DNA from: an uncultured Flavobacteriales bacterium
GTDB taxonomy: Bacteria; Bacteroidota; Bacteroidia; Flavobacteriales_E; Vicingaceae
Assembly: GCA_937925525.1 (NCBI GenBank)
Contig: CALALS010000286.1
Coordinates: 1 to 29,980, forward strand
Direction: 5' to 3'
Length of the DNA stretch: 29,980 nucleotides
A program made the translations under genes and the position numbers. Shown here in pieces: positions 15,496 to 24,568 of this stretch (position 1 is its first letter; every line of letters begins with the position of its first letter). The notes beneath the pieces were generated by a model, which ran no database searches, was not told the origin of the DNA, and worked only from the letters and a program-made list of their open reading frames with translations.

Positions 15496-16823
15496 TATAC
15501 AAAAGCTTGAGTTAATACATTGCCCGGTAACAAACCGGCAGGAATATCATTATGAAAGCCTAAAATATGAGCTATAGTTGGAACAATATCTATACACTCT
15601 CCAACGGGAGAACCTGGTGTACCAACCACCTGACCTTGTTTAACTTTGGATGGAGGGCCAACAATTAAACTAAACACCTCTCGTGAATTATTGTCGCTTG
15701 TATGATCAAAAGCTCTTAACCCATTATTATCATAAAGATTATTAGGAGTTAAATTTCTACCATGCTCAGGCATACAAATCATAATAGTATTATTTGCCAT
15801 TACAGGATCTGACTGAATTTTATTCCACAACCACCCTACACCATAATCAGCTTTATGTAAATTTTGGATATATCCTGTAAAATCAGAATGACAGATATCT
15901 AAGTTAAATGTATTGATTACAGTTAATTCAGGCTTAAACTTGTCTAGTACTTTCCATGCAGCAGCAATATTAATCAAATCGCCTGTAAGCTGTGAAGTAG
16001 GAACTCCGTTTGGTAATGGATAATCGATAGGAGTAACTTGATTTAAAATATCAATATATAAATCTTTAATTGCTTCCATATCAGACCTAGCATTGTTTAC
16101 ACCGGGTATATCTGATATCGTTTTATCAAAGTTTTTATCTAAAAAGCTTTTTACTTTTTCTAGCCGATTTACATCATCAGGTTGAAAAGAAGAGGAGTCA
16201 GAATAATAGTCTATTCCCAGCTGGCTAAATACAGTTGCAGGGCGTAAATAGTTAGCTCCATACAGAGCACCATAGCTTGGGTGACGACTATAGTTTAAAG
16301 ATGGATAAGGCCCTAATCCTTCAGAAATCCACCAAGCATTAATCGCATTTTTTGCTGGGTTATAGTGTTTACGATAATATTCAAACACAGTAGGATATTC
16401 CGGATTAATATTCAAATTCAATCCTGTTTCCGTATAGTTTCCTGTCATCCCAACGGTATGTCCGTTATAGTGACCTGTCGGGCCAGTTTTATATCTCATT
16501 TCTGGAAACAACGTTCCCTGAGATGCTAAAGAATTAGATAAAATTGGATTCCACTGAGTGTAAACTAAATTCTGTGTCGGCTTTGCTCCTGTGAGCATAT
16601 TTTCCATAACATTACCTTGAGTAGGCAAGCCTTGATTAGCCAAGTATTGTTGCTTTACAGACTCTTGATTTCTGATACCTCCTCCAAATAATACAAACAC
16701 CACATGGTCAACTATTCTGGCGCCCGAAGCAGCAAAAAGTCTTCCCGAAGGAAGTATATATGGTGCTGCTAATGCTCCGCCTGCGGCAATTGCTGATGCT
16801 TTTAAAAATTTACGTCTATCCAT
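15495..16823 (-). CDS. Tat-exported DUF1501/sulfatase-superfamily-like protein
   Basis: 442 residues. The N-terminus MDRRKFLKASAIAAGGALAAP is a Tat signal (RRKFLK), implying folding before export. The body resembles the DUF1501 branch of the alkaline phosphatase/sulfatase superfamily: HVVFVLFGGG (41-50) opens the core, GHYNGHTVGMTGN lies near residue 120, NLDICHSDFTGY and MICMPEHGRN follow, with FDHTSDNNSREVFSLIVGP as the likely late metal-site segment, and CIDIVPTIAHILGF is a typical sulfatase-like C-terminal helix. The substrate is unknown. In planctomycetes DUF1501 genes sit beside PSCyt1-DUF1549-DUF1553 genes, as seems to be the case here. Three bases from the upstream lipoprotein gene. 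Superfamily assignment rests on motifs only. Confidence 0.7.
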   Translation of the reverse strand: MDRRKFLKASAIAAGGALAAPYILPSGRLFAASGARIVDHVVFVLFGGGIRNQESVKQQYLANQGLPTQGNVMENMLTGAKPTQNLVYTQWNPILSNSLASQGTLFPEMRYKTGPTGHYNGHTVGMTGNYTETGLNLNINPEYPTVFEYYRKHYNPAKNAINAWWISEGLGPYPSLNYSRHPSYGALYGANYLRPATVFSQLGIDYYSDSSSFQPDDVNRLEKVKSFLDKNFDKTISDIPGVNNARSDMEAIKDLYIDILNQVTPIDYPLPNGVPTSQLTGDLINIAAAWKVLDKFKPELTVINTFNLDICHSDFTGYIQNLHKADYGVGWLWNKIQSDPVMANNTIMICMPEHGRNLTPNNLYDNNGLRAFDHTSDNNSREVFSLIVGPPSKVKQGQVVGTPGSPVGECIDIVPTIAHILGFHNDIPAGLLPGNVLTQAFV

Positions 16824-16826
16824 GGC

Positions 16827-17372
16827 TTAATAAAAATAGTATTCGTTAGACAAAGCAAAGGCGATATATACATTTTCAGCAGTCATTAAAGGGTCGTCTT
16901 CAATCATTTTTTTCAAATAGATTTTTTCGTATTCGGTAGGATAGCGCTGATAAAACCTAACATAAGTTTCATTAATAAAAGTAGATAAATCAGCTCGCAT
17001 TTGAGAATTAGTAGGAATATTAACTAAAGGAGAATTTAAGTAATGTGATATTATTAACTCATTGGAAGTTTGTTTATCTCCCATAGCTAAAGTCAACTCA
17101 GAAATTTCAGCTAACTCATTATTACTTATTGCTTGATTAAATAAATCTGTATATAAAATGGAAATGTATTGATTAGTAGATTTCTGTTTTGTCTTTTCAA
17201 CATTTGAACCATAAACCGCTACATCGTTTACTTCGTAAATAATATTGTCATAAACAGTTTCTTCAATTACCTTTTTCTTGCATGAAAAAAACACTATTAA
17301 AACAACAGCTAGATATATGTGTTTACTAAAAAGCCGCATACTCATCCGTTTTACATATTTTTTTATAGACAT
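16827..17372 (-). CDS. Lipoprotein resembling the C-terminal part of DUF1553
   Basis: 181 residues as drawn from ATG 17372, with a lipoprotein signal ending in VVLIVFFSCKKK (Cys31). ATGs at 17345 and 17339 give a tidier 20-22 residue signal and a shorter overlap (20 or 14 bases instead of 47) with the upstream gene, and are at least as likely. The C-terminal segment ETYVRFYQRYPTEYEKIYLKKM ... VYIAFALSNEYYFY recalls the end of planctomycete DUF1553 proteins (LYxxxLxRxPTxxE ... ALxNSxEFxF). The middle is helical with no motif. The similarity is from memory and moderate; function unknown. Confidence 0.6.
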   Translation of the reverse strand: MSIKKYVKRMSMRLFSKHIYLAVVLIVFFSCKKKVIEETVYDNIIYEVNDVAVYGSNVEKTKQKSTNQYISILYTDLFNQAISNNELAEISELTLAMGDKQTSNELIISHYLNSPLVNIPTNSQMRADLSTFINETYVRFYQRYPTEYEKIYLKKMIEDDPLMTAENVYIAFALSNEYYFY

Positions 17373-18225
17373 TTTCTAACGAATTATCTAGAACAAATGT
17401 ATTGGTTTCATTACCCATCTCAACTGAAGTAGGCTTTCTTTGCAGTAAAATATTGTAGGCATCATCCACCCTTGATTCGTAATATTCTCTTGATGCAGTT
17501 AAAATATTTAAAAAATCAATTTTGCTGTCTCCGTTTTGTAAAAATAAAATAGTAGAAGTTCCGTCAACCATACTTTTACCACTTGCCAGTTCCTGAACAG
17601 TAGGATAACGACCTAAAAGGTTTTCAAAACACGCCACCACAAAATTTTCAGTTCCCATATTAATTTCATCATAAATCAAATTAAAACAAAATCGCTTATG
17701 AAATTCATTATGACTAATTTGACCTAACATTAGCAGTGAATCAGCTTGATATAAGTCGGTTAATTTTTGAACTTCGTAATCTATAAACTGAGCATTTAAA
17801 GTATCACCGTTTTGATAATACAAAGAGGCAACATATTGATAAGTAAGAATTTCTAAATACAACTCTGCTTTGCTACCGCCATTAGTCATTAAATTAGAAG
17901 CATCTTGCCACAACTTGGCATAAAATTGTTTCTTTGCAATTAGTTTAGAAACAACAGTATCTCTGCTAGCCTGACTTAACGAATTAGCTTCCAAAAAAGC
18001 TACATCATTAGAAAGTTCTGTTGAAGTTGGGGCATTTCCTATTAAATCAATATAAAGTCTATTTACATAATTTTCTACTTGCAAAGTAGTAACACCTGAA
18101 TAGTCAGGAGCTTTGTTGTCTTCAAAAATTAAATCTTTATGAACTTGTACTTTTTCTTCTTTTTTACAAGAAAAAACAATCGTTCCGATTAGAAGTAAAA
18201 AACAGATTTTAGTAATTATTCTCAA
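17326..18225 (-). CDS. Lipoprotein resembling DUF1549, first gene of the operon (TTG start)
   Basis: 299 residues, lipoprotein signal MRIITKICFLLLIGTIVFSC with Cys20. Residues about 40-115 (VENYVNRLYIDLIGNAPTST ... VVSKLIAKKQFYAKLWQD) follow the pattern of DUF1549 (R..IDLxGxxPTxxE ... LIxxxxYxxxW). Two further helical units contain LGRYPTVQELASG and LQRKPTSVEMGN, like the repeated RxPTxxE element of DUF1553/DUF4214-type proteins. The only start that keeps the signal peptide is TTG at 18225, as an in-frame TGA lies three codons upstream. A predicted promoter element sits 7 bases before it. It overlaps the next gene. Function unknown. Confidence 0.65.
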   Translation of the reverse strand: MRIITKICFLLLIGTIVFSCKKEEKVQVHKDLIFEDNKAPDYSGVTTLQVENYVNRLYIDLIGNAPTSTELSNDVAFLEANSLSQASRDTVVSKLIAKKQFYAKLWQDASNLMTNGGSKAELYLEILTYQYVASLYYQNGDTLNAQFIDYEVQKLTDLYQADSLLMLGQISHNEFHKRFCFNLIYDEINMGTENFVVACFENLLGRYPTVQELASGKSMVDGTSTILFLQNGDSKIDFLNILTASREYYESRVDDAYNILLQRKPTSVEMGNETNTFVLDNSLENVYKKICKTDEYAAF

Positions 18226-18232
18226 CTGAGTT

Positions 18233-18240
18233 CAAAATTA
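18233..18240 (-). promoter_or_regulatory. Candidate -7 element of the DUF1549/DUF1501-like operon
   Basis: TAATTTTG on the minus strand is an exact TAnnTTTG match ending 7 bases before the TTG start at 18225, so the transcript would be almost leaderless. No TTG -33 element is seen at the usual distance, hence the low confidence. Confidence 0.35.
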
Positions 18241-18291
18241 AAAAACTAAATTACTGATTTATTGCGGAATATGAAAATAGGAAATCTTTAA

Positions 18292-19896
18292 TTAAAAATA
18301 ATCAAAGTATTGGTTAAAGAATCCAACCTTTAAACCCACTTGAAAATAGGTGTCTTCCAGTCGGTATTTATAGTTTTCAAATCTTCTTAAAGTAATTCCC
18401 GCAAAAAGCCTTGTATTAGCCGAAGGATTAACAATGTATGAAACTTGAGCACTAAAATCCTGCATTTTTGTTTTCAAACCTTGTGTGGTATAATTAAAAT
18501 AACCTGTTCCTCTATCTGTATAAGGTTGAAAAACATTTTTTCCAAATGCTGTTTTTGAGGTATCTAAACCAGACCTAACATTCACTAATTTAACCGCTAA
18601 GTCAATTCGTTTGTAACGATAGTTAATCATTAAAACAGTTTCTTTAAAATTAGCACCAACCGGATGAGCTATTGGTTGATTGATGTGACCAAACGATTGT
18701 TGAGTTATACTATGCGAAAAAATATAAGGTCTGGCCATATTGTATTCAGCTAGTACGTTTAGATTTTTTAAGCCAAATAAGTTATAGCCCTTATAACCAA
18801 ATTGTAAAGCATACTTAGTTGCCCACCAGCCCCAATTTATAGAAGAATCTTTAGGGAAAATTTGATGTTTTAAATCAGCTTTAATTGCACTCAATAAAAA
18901 ATCATCTAAAATAATTTGACCATAAATGTGATGATACTTATGCGGAGTAAACTTGTAATTCATTCCAAAAATAGAGTTGTCTGAAGAGCCTAAAGAATAC
19001 TCTATTGGTCTATAAAAGATAAAAGGATTTAAGTAGTTTACATCAAACCCTCTGTTATAAATACTGTCCTTAGCCTGCCACACAACTGCTTCGTAAATCC
19101 CAATATTTAACCATTTGGCTACATTCCAACTTAAATGATGAAATGTTGCATACTTAATTTTTGACTTGCTGTTTGGAATTAAGTTGGTAAACTGAGTAAA
19201 CAAATTAGTATAGTTTATTCTACCCAACTTGGTATTTATTTTTAAGTATGGATAAGAAAACGCATTGTCGGAAATCATAAACGTCCTATACCCGTCTCCC
19301 CAGAAATTTTTTCCGTAACCAAGTGTAAAGTCAAAATGCTTACCCGCTCTTAAATATAAATACGAGTTAATGAATGTGCTTTCATAGCCATCGTTGGTTG
19401 GGTGCGCTATTCCCATTCCCGGAATTACCCCTTGAGATTTTATAAGTTGTTCCTGATAATATGGAAACTGACCATTTACGTGAAACAAATTTATATTTAA
19501 GTCTGCCCAATTTTTATAAGTCATTCCGGCATTTAGGCCTAGAGTATTTGTAATTCCTGTTACAGAAAAAGTACTGTCATCTTCTCTTACTCCATCAGAA
19601 AAATAAGAAGTAGAAATAATGGGAGATAAATAAATTGAGCTAACGGACTAATAATTTAACACTTCTTTCCACCTTTTACCGGAAACATTGGTAGCACTAA
19701 ATATACTATCTGCATTAACGGTTTTAGTCAATTCGTATTTTCCAAATGGCTTACAAGTAGTATGCAGTTTTAATTTATGGTTATTAGCCTCAGCATCTAT
19801 GAAATTATGCCATTGTTTATCCAAAGGAGTAAGTAAACTCTGTGAATACAAAACACTACTAAAAAAAATAAATAGATATGGAATTAATCTTCTCAA
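18292..19896 (-). pseudogene. Wzi/RemB-like outer-membrane barrel gene interrupted by in-frame TAG
   Basis: ATG at 19896 opens a signal peptide (MRRLIPYLFIFFSSVLYSQ) and runs 82 codons to TAG at 19648-19650. The same frame then continues without another stop to 18292: SVSSIYLSP, then YFSDGVREDD, then the barrel GYGKNFWGDGYRTFMISDNAFSYPYLK. Total length is 534 codons, close to the intact paralogue at 20936-22513 (525), and the two align through xGKNFxGDGYRxxxxSDxxFxYPxLK and the QSFxHxNQPxAHPxGANF/GAGF segment. So this is one gene with a nonsense codon, not two genes. The product would be a capsule-assembly Wzi-type barrel. A sequencing error is possible. It overlaps the wecA-like gene by 4 bases. 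An internal ATG at 19524 could only give a signal-less fragment. Confidence 0.8.
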
Positions 19897-20936
19897 GCTT
19901 TTTTTACTTTAAAAAAGAATGGTACTTGTGCCAAAACAACCGCCACCCCAAATACAATTCCGAATGTCACACTTGGCTGTAAATGCTGAAGCGTGATAGT
20001 TAAACCAACTATGATAAGATTATAAATAAACACACAAGCTACAATGTGTCTGTGGTTCATACCTAGTCTTAATAATTGATGATGAATGTGATTTTTATCT
20101 GCAGAGAATGGAGAAACTCCCTTTAATGAGCGATAAATAAAAATTCTTAGCGTATCCATAAGTGGATAAACTAAAACTGACATAGATAAAACAGGTCTTG
20201 AAATATTATATATATTGTTAGGAAGTGCTTCTTTATCGAACTCAACCATTTCAATCGCCAATACGGAAACTATAAATCCTATAGTTAAAGAGCCGGAATC
20301 GCCCATAAATATTTTAGCAGGAGCAAAATTGAAAAACAAAAAGGCAAATAAAGCTCCGGCTAAAGAGAATGCCAATACTGAAAACACCATATCCTCAGCA
20401 AAGTAAAACCATACCCCAAAAACACAAGAAGCTACCAGACCAACCGTTGCCGCAAGACCATCTATTCCATCAATTAAATTAAAAGCATTTACAACAACTA
20501 TGTAAGTAAATACAGACAGGAAAACACCTGCATATTCAGGAATTTCTCTAATACCAAATAATCCATGTAAGCTAGTAATTTTGATATTAGCCATTAATAC
20601 CATAATGAAAGCCACTACCAAGTGAGAAAGCAGTTTCTTTGCAGGAGTTGTTCCAATAATATCGTCTTTCATTCCTACAAAAAACAAAATAAGCATACAA
20701 GGAATTAAATAATTGAATTCTCTTGTTGTTTCTGACGGATACCATAATGAAAAAGCAAACAAAGTACCGGCAAAAATCATTATACCGCCCATAGAAGGAA
20801 CATTTCTAACATGTAGTTTTCTATCACCATCAGGTGTATCAAACAACCTTTTATAAATAGCCACTTTAATGAATGAAGGCGTAGCTAAAATCACAATAAT
20901 AAAAGACGTTATAATAGGCAGTAATAGTTCTTGCAT
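19893..20936 (-). CDS. WecA/MraY-superfamily polyprenyl-phosphate sugar-1-phosphate transferase
   Basis: 347 residues with about 10-11 membrane segments. It transfers a sugar-1-phosphate (usually GlcNAc) from a UDP-sugar to undecaprenyl phosphate, starting glycan assembly at the inner membrane. Motifs: GMKDDIIG (Asp91, Asp92), NLIDGIDGLA (Asp156, Asp159), FMGDSGS (Asp213) and the WecA-type KNHIHHQLLRLG loop, which separates it from MraY. Its start shares one base with the stop of the Wzi-like gene (TAATG). It probably initiates the polysaccharide to which the gmd/fcl product contributes fucose. The exact sugar is not readable. Confidence 0.87.
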   Translation of the reverse strand: MQELLLPIITSFIIVILATPSFIKVAIYKRLFDTPDGDRKLHVRNVPSMGGIMIFAGTLFAFSLWYPSETTREFNYLIPCMLILFFVGMKDDIIGTTPAKKLLSHLVVAFIMVLMANIKITSLHGLFGIREIPEYAGVFLSVFTYIVVVNAFNLIDGIDGLAATVGLVASCVFGVWFYFAEDMVFSVLAFSLAGALFAFLFFNFAPAKIFMGDSGSLTIGFIVSVLAIEMVEFDKEALPNNIYNISRPVLSMSVLVYPLMDTLRIFIYRSLKGVSPFSADKNHIHHQLLRLGMNHRHIVACVFIYNLIIVGLTITLQHLQPSVTFGIVFGVAVVLAQVPFFFKVKKA

Positions 20937-22513
20937 TAAAAGTCGTAATAGAGGTTAGACAATGAAGTTCTTAAAGCAAAATATACGTAATTCGTTTTAA
21001 AGGTTTCAACTTGTATATCTTGGTTTCTGTAATTTACCCCCAAACTTACGTTTAAGTTTGTTTTAGGATTAATCATAAAACCCAAATTAACGTCAGCTAT
21101 CATTAGCTCAACATCCTTACTTTGTGTTGGTACTTTAAATGAAGGTAAAAACACATCATGGCCAAAACCCGAATATTCATAGTAGTTAATCTTAGCATTA
21201 GCAAACAATCGTTTGAATCGATATCCTGTTAAAAAAACAATTTCCGTAAAACCCGCTCCCTGAGGGTGAGCCAGTGGCTGATTGTAATGCGTAAAACTTT
21301 GCAGGGGCAATTCGTTAGTATAAGAAAATGGCGCTACATCATTCCATTCCAGTTGTAATAATAAATTTTTAAACGCAGTATATTTTAGTCCTAATTGATA
21401 ACCTCCTCTCACAATCCCTTGAGTTTTAGTTGGCTCATCTATCATTAATTGAGAATAAAAAGTGATGTGAAAAGGAGTTTTGACTTTTAAATTTACCCCT
21501 GAAACAGTATTGTTTTCTGAGCTAAAACCATTAGCAACTGTATTTACTCCAATAACAGGATTTAACTGAAGAGGGTTTAACCCTAATGTACCGGAAGTAT
21601 CCATGGTTTGCCATATTGTTCCTTCAAACAATCCAACTGAAATAAAATTATTGATATGATAGTTTAAGTAAAAAAAGCTAGCGCCTTTTCTTTCAAAAAG
21701 AGGTTCCACTCTTGAAAATGTAGGGAGTCTGTTTAAGTTATTGAGTTGAGCAAAAATGGTAGTGTACTGAAGTTTGTTTTTAAAAAACCACCATGTAGAT
21801 TTTAGATGCGGATAATTAAAACCCGCATCAGATAAAAGCAAAGAACGATAACCATCACCAATAAAATTTTTACCATGTCCGGCTATAATATTCACATAAT
21901 CTTTAGGAGAATAAGATAAGTAACCTTGTGCCATTGCATAATCATAGCCTGTCTTTTTAAAAGGTTTTGTCCTTCCTTGACCGGGAACTACTTTTGATGA
22001 AGCAACATAACTCGATAAATAATCCGGAAAAAAAGACTGGCTTTCATAAAATGAAGTAGAAAAAGAAAAATTACTTCCGACATTTCCTCTTACCAATATT
22101 CCTCTTGTATTAGTGTATAAAGAAGAAGCCGAAGTATCTTCTCCGTCCTGCCCAAATTCAAAATTCATTAAAGGGTCTATGGTGATATAAAAACCAGAGT
22201 CTTTAATAATAATTAAGTTTTCATAAAAAACTTTTCTGGCAAATAATGATTTATCAGGATGGCCATTAATGGAAAGATTGTGGTTAATATCAGGATAGGC
22301 TAAGTCCCGATTAAAGAGTTGTGTTAGCTGTTTTTCAATTAATGGTTTAGATGATGTATGCACCAAATCATCATTATTTTCAATGAAATTATAATTGGTT
22401 GTATTATGAAAGTAGTTTAATGGTAATTGAAGGTTTTGAGCAAAAGAAACTTGTGCTACAAACAAAAATGAGAAGAGAAATAATACATTTCTAATTTGCA
22501 CTTTCATATTCAA
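20936..22513 (-). CDS. Wzi/RemB-like outer-membrane beta-barrel protein
   Basis: 525 residues. A signal peptide runs to about residue 26 (VAQVSFAQ); M3 (22507) is an alternative start. The mature protein is rich in alternating beta strands typical of an 18-stranded Wzi-type barrel. Conserved core: GHGKNFIGDGYRSLLLSDAGFNYPHLK (about 215-241) and QSFTHYNQPLAHPQGAGF. This pattern is shared by capsule-assembly Wzi proteins and Flavobacterium RemB (gliding motility-associated). Likely binds or displays surface polysaccharide at the outer membrane. It overlaps fcl by 23 bases and is paralogous to the interrupted gene at 18292-19896. Confidence 0.82.
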   Translation of the reverse strand: MNMKVQIRNVLFLFSFLFVAQVSFAQNLQLPLNYFHNTTNYNFIENNDDLVHTSSKPLIEKQLTQLFNRDLAYPDINHNLSINGHPDKSLFARKVFYENLIIIKDSGFYITIDPLMNFEFGQDGEDTSASSLYTNTRGILVRGNVGSNFSFSTSFYESQSFFPDYLSSYVASSKVVPGQGRTKPFKKTGYDYAMAQGYLSYSPKDYVNIIAGHGKNFIGDGYRSLLLSDAGFNYPHLKSTWWFFKNKLQYTTIFAQLNNLNRLPTFSRVEPLFERKGASFFYLNYHINNFISVGLFEGTIWQTMDTSGTLGLNPLQLNPVIGVNTVANGFSSENNTVSGVNLKVKTPFHITFYSQLMIDEPTKTQGIVRGGYQLGLKYTAFKNLLLQLEWNDVAPFSYTNELPLQSFTHYNQPLAHPQGAGFTEIVFLTGYRFKRLFANAKINYYEYSGFGHDVFLPSFKVPTQSKDVELMIADVNLGFMINPKTNLNVSLGVNYRNQDIQVETFKTNYVYFALRTSLSNLYYDF

Positions 22514-23441
22514 AACTCATCTCTTTTACTTCTTCGTAAACTTTTTCTACACCTTCCTTTAAAGAAATAGAATACTTCCAGCCTAAGTTGTTTAATTTAG
22601 AAACATCCATTAGCTTTCTTGGGGTTCCGTCAGGCTTTGAAGTGTTAAACTTCAGCTCACCGTTAAATCCAACTATTTCTTTTACCAAATAAGCCAATTC
22701 TTTAATTGATATATCTTCTCCTGTTCCAATATTTACGAATTCTTTTCCGTTGTAGTTTTGCATTAAAAAATAACAGGCATCTGCTAAATCATCTACATGC
22801 AAAAACTCTCTTTTCGGATTTCCTGTACCCCAAATTTCAACACTCGGTAAATTGCTAACTTTTGCTACATGAAATTTACGCAACAGTGCAGGCAATACAT
22901 GCGAATTATTTAAGTCATAATTATCATTAGGGCCATATAAGTTAGTAGGCATGGCCGAAATAAAGTTAGCACCATATTGGTCATAATAAGCTTCACAAAG
23001 TTTAATTCCCGCTATTTTAGCAATTGCATAAGGCTCATTGGTAGATTCTAAGGTTCCGGTTAGCAAATATTCTTCTTTTAACGGCTGGGGAGCTAGTTTA
23101 GGGTAAATACAAGAGGAACCCAAGAAAAGTAATTTTTTTACTTTAGTTTTAAATGCTGCATGAATGGTATTTATTTCAATCGCTAAATTGTCATAAATAA
23201 AATCAGCTCTATAAACATTATTAGCTTGAATCCCGCCAACTTTTGCAGCAGCTAAAAAAACAAATTTAGGTTGCTGGGTTTCAAAAAACTCATTTACTTG
23301 GCTTTGATTTCGCAAATCAAGTTCTTTACTAGAAGCTACAATAATATTGGTAAAACCTTCGGTTTTAAGCTTTCTGACAATAGCTGACCCCACCATACCA
23401 TTGTGTCCGGCAACATAAATTTTGTCTTCTTTATTCATCAT
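22491..23441 (-). CDS. fcl: GDP-L-fucose synthase
   Basis: Epimerises and reduces GDP-4-keto-6-deoxy-mannose, the Gmd product, to GDP-L-fucose with NADPH. It is a 316-residue extended SDR enzyme. The Rossmann motif is GHNGMVGSA (13-21); the catalytic serine is in LGSSCIYP, followed by Fcl-typical PLKEEYLLTG; YAIAK carries the Tyr and Lys; MPTNLYGPND and HVLPALLRKFH follow. Start MMNKEDKIYVAG. It overlaps gmd by 11 bases, the usual gmd-fcl pair. Confidence 0.94.
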   Translation of the reverse strand: MMNKEDKIYVAGHNGMVGSAIVRKLKTEGFTNIIVASSKELDLRNQSQVNEFFETQQPKFVFLAAAKVGGIQANNVYRADFIYDNLAIEINTIHAAFKTKVKKLLFLGSSCIYPKLAPQPLKEEYLLTGTLESTNEPYAIAKIAGIKLCEAYYDQYGANFISAMPTNLYGPNDNYDLNNSHVLPALLRKFHVAKVSNLPSVEIWGTGNPKREFLHVDDLADACYFLMQNYNGKEFVNIGTGEDISIKELAYLVKEIVGFNGELKFNTSKPDGTPRKLMDVSKLNNLGWKYSISLKEGVEKVYEEVKEMSFEYESAN

Positions 23442-24519
23442 AACGAAGTACTTTATGTCCGCCCTCTAAAAGGTATTTATCTCTTTCAAAAAGTTTTAAG
23501 TCACTTTGAACCATATCTTTTATAAGTGATGCTAAATCATGCTTGGGCTCCCAACCTAATTCATTTTTAGCCTTTGATGCATCCCCAACTAACAAATCAA
23601 CCTCTGTTGGTCTAAAATATTTTTTATCGATTTCTACTATTACTTCTCCGGTAGCTTTATTTATTCCCTTTTCATCAACTCCACTTCCGTGCCATTCAAT
23701 ATCGATATCTAACTCTTTAAAAGTCATTGAAATAAAATCTCTCACAGAAGTAGTTTCTCCTGTTGCCAACACATAATCTTCAGCCTTTTCCTGCTGGAGC
23801 ATTAAATACATTCCTTCAATATAATCTTTTGCATGTCCCCAGTCTCGCTTTGCATCAATATTTCCAACAAACAATTTTTTTTGCAACCCCAACTTTATTT
23901 TTGCTGCTGCACGTGTGATTTTTCTGGTAACAAAAGTTTCTCCTCTTATAGGACTTTCATGATTAAATAAGATACCATTACAAGCATAGATGCCATAAGC
24001 TTCTCTGTAATTTTTTACAATCCAATAAGCATAAAGTTTAGCAACAGCGTAAGGACTTCTAGGATAAAACGGTGTGGTTTCTTTTTGAGGAGTTTCTTGA
24101 ACTAATCCGTAGAGTTCAGAGGTAGAAGCTTGATAAAATTTGGTTTTCTTTTCAAGATTTAAAATACGAATAGCCTCTAAAATTCTTAACGTTCCTAAAG
24201 CATCTGAATTAGCAGTATATTCAGGGGTTTCAAAAGACACCTTAACGTGAGATTGAGCCGCTAAATTATAGATTTCATCCGGCTGAACCTCTTGAATAAT
24301 TCTTATCAAATTCGTAGAATCCGTTAAATCGCCATAATGAAGAAATAGCTTTACTCCTTCTTCATGCTGGTCTTTGTATAGGTGGTCAATTCTATCTGTA
24401 TTAAACAAAGAACTTCTTCTTTTAATTCCGTGTACCTCATAGCCTTTATTTAATAAGAATTCAGCTAGATAAGCACCATCCTGACCTGTAATTCCTGTTA
24501 TTAATGCCTTTTTACCCAT
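23431..24519 (-). CDS. gmd: GDP-mannose 4,6-dehydratase
   Basis: Converts GDP-D-mannose to GDP-4-keto-6-deoxy-D-mannose using bound NADP. It is 362 residues, the family norm. Motifs: GITGQDGAYL (9-18), HYGDLTDS, NLAAQSHVKVSFE, TSELYG (catalytic Thr and Glu), YPRSPYAVAKLYAYW (Tyr and Lys), FNHESPIRGETFVTRKI and the RPTEVDLLVGD segment near the C-terminus. First gene of the polysaccharide unit, which starts at about 24530. The short gap to ybdG holds TAAATTTA, a one-mismatch -7 element, but no clear -33. Confidence 0.95.
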   Translation of the reverse strand: MGKKALITGITGQDGAYLAEFLLNKGYEVHGIKRRSSLFNTDRIDHLYKDQHEEGVKLFLHYGDLTDSTNLIRIIQEVQPDEIYNLAAQSHVKVSFETPEYTANSDALGTLRILEAIRILNLEKKTKFYQASTSELYGLVQETPQKETTPFYPRSPYAVAKLYAYWIVKNYREAYGIYACNGILFNHESPIRGETFVTRKITRAAAKIKLGLQKKLFVGNIDAKRDWGHAKDYIEGMYLMLQQEKAEDYVLATGETTSVRDFISMTFKELDIDIEWHGSGVDEKGINKATGEVIVEIDKKYFRPTEVDLLVGDASKAKNELGWEPKHDLASLIKDMVQSDLKLFERDKYLLEGGHKVLRYDE

Positions 24520-24568
24520 TCAAAACAATTTTTAATAGGGTAAATTTAGCGAATTATTCAGAGTAGCT

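Noticed and set aside
19648..19650. TAG read as a sense codon in this genome
   Set aside because: The adhesin gene ends in TAG at 14054-14056 at the natural end of its sorting domain, so TAG works as a stop here.
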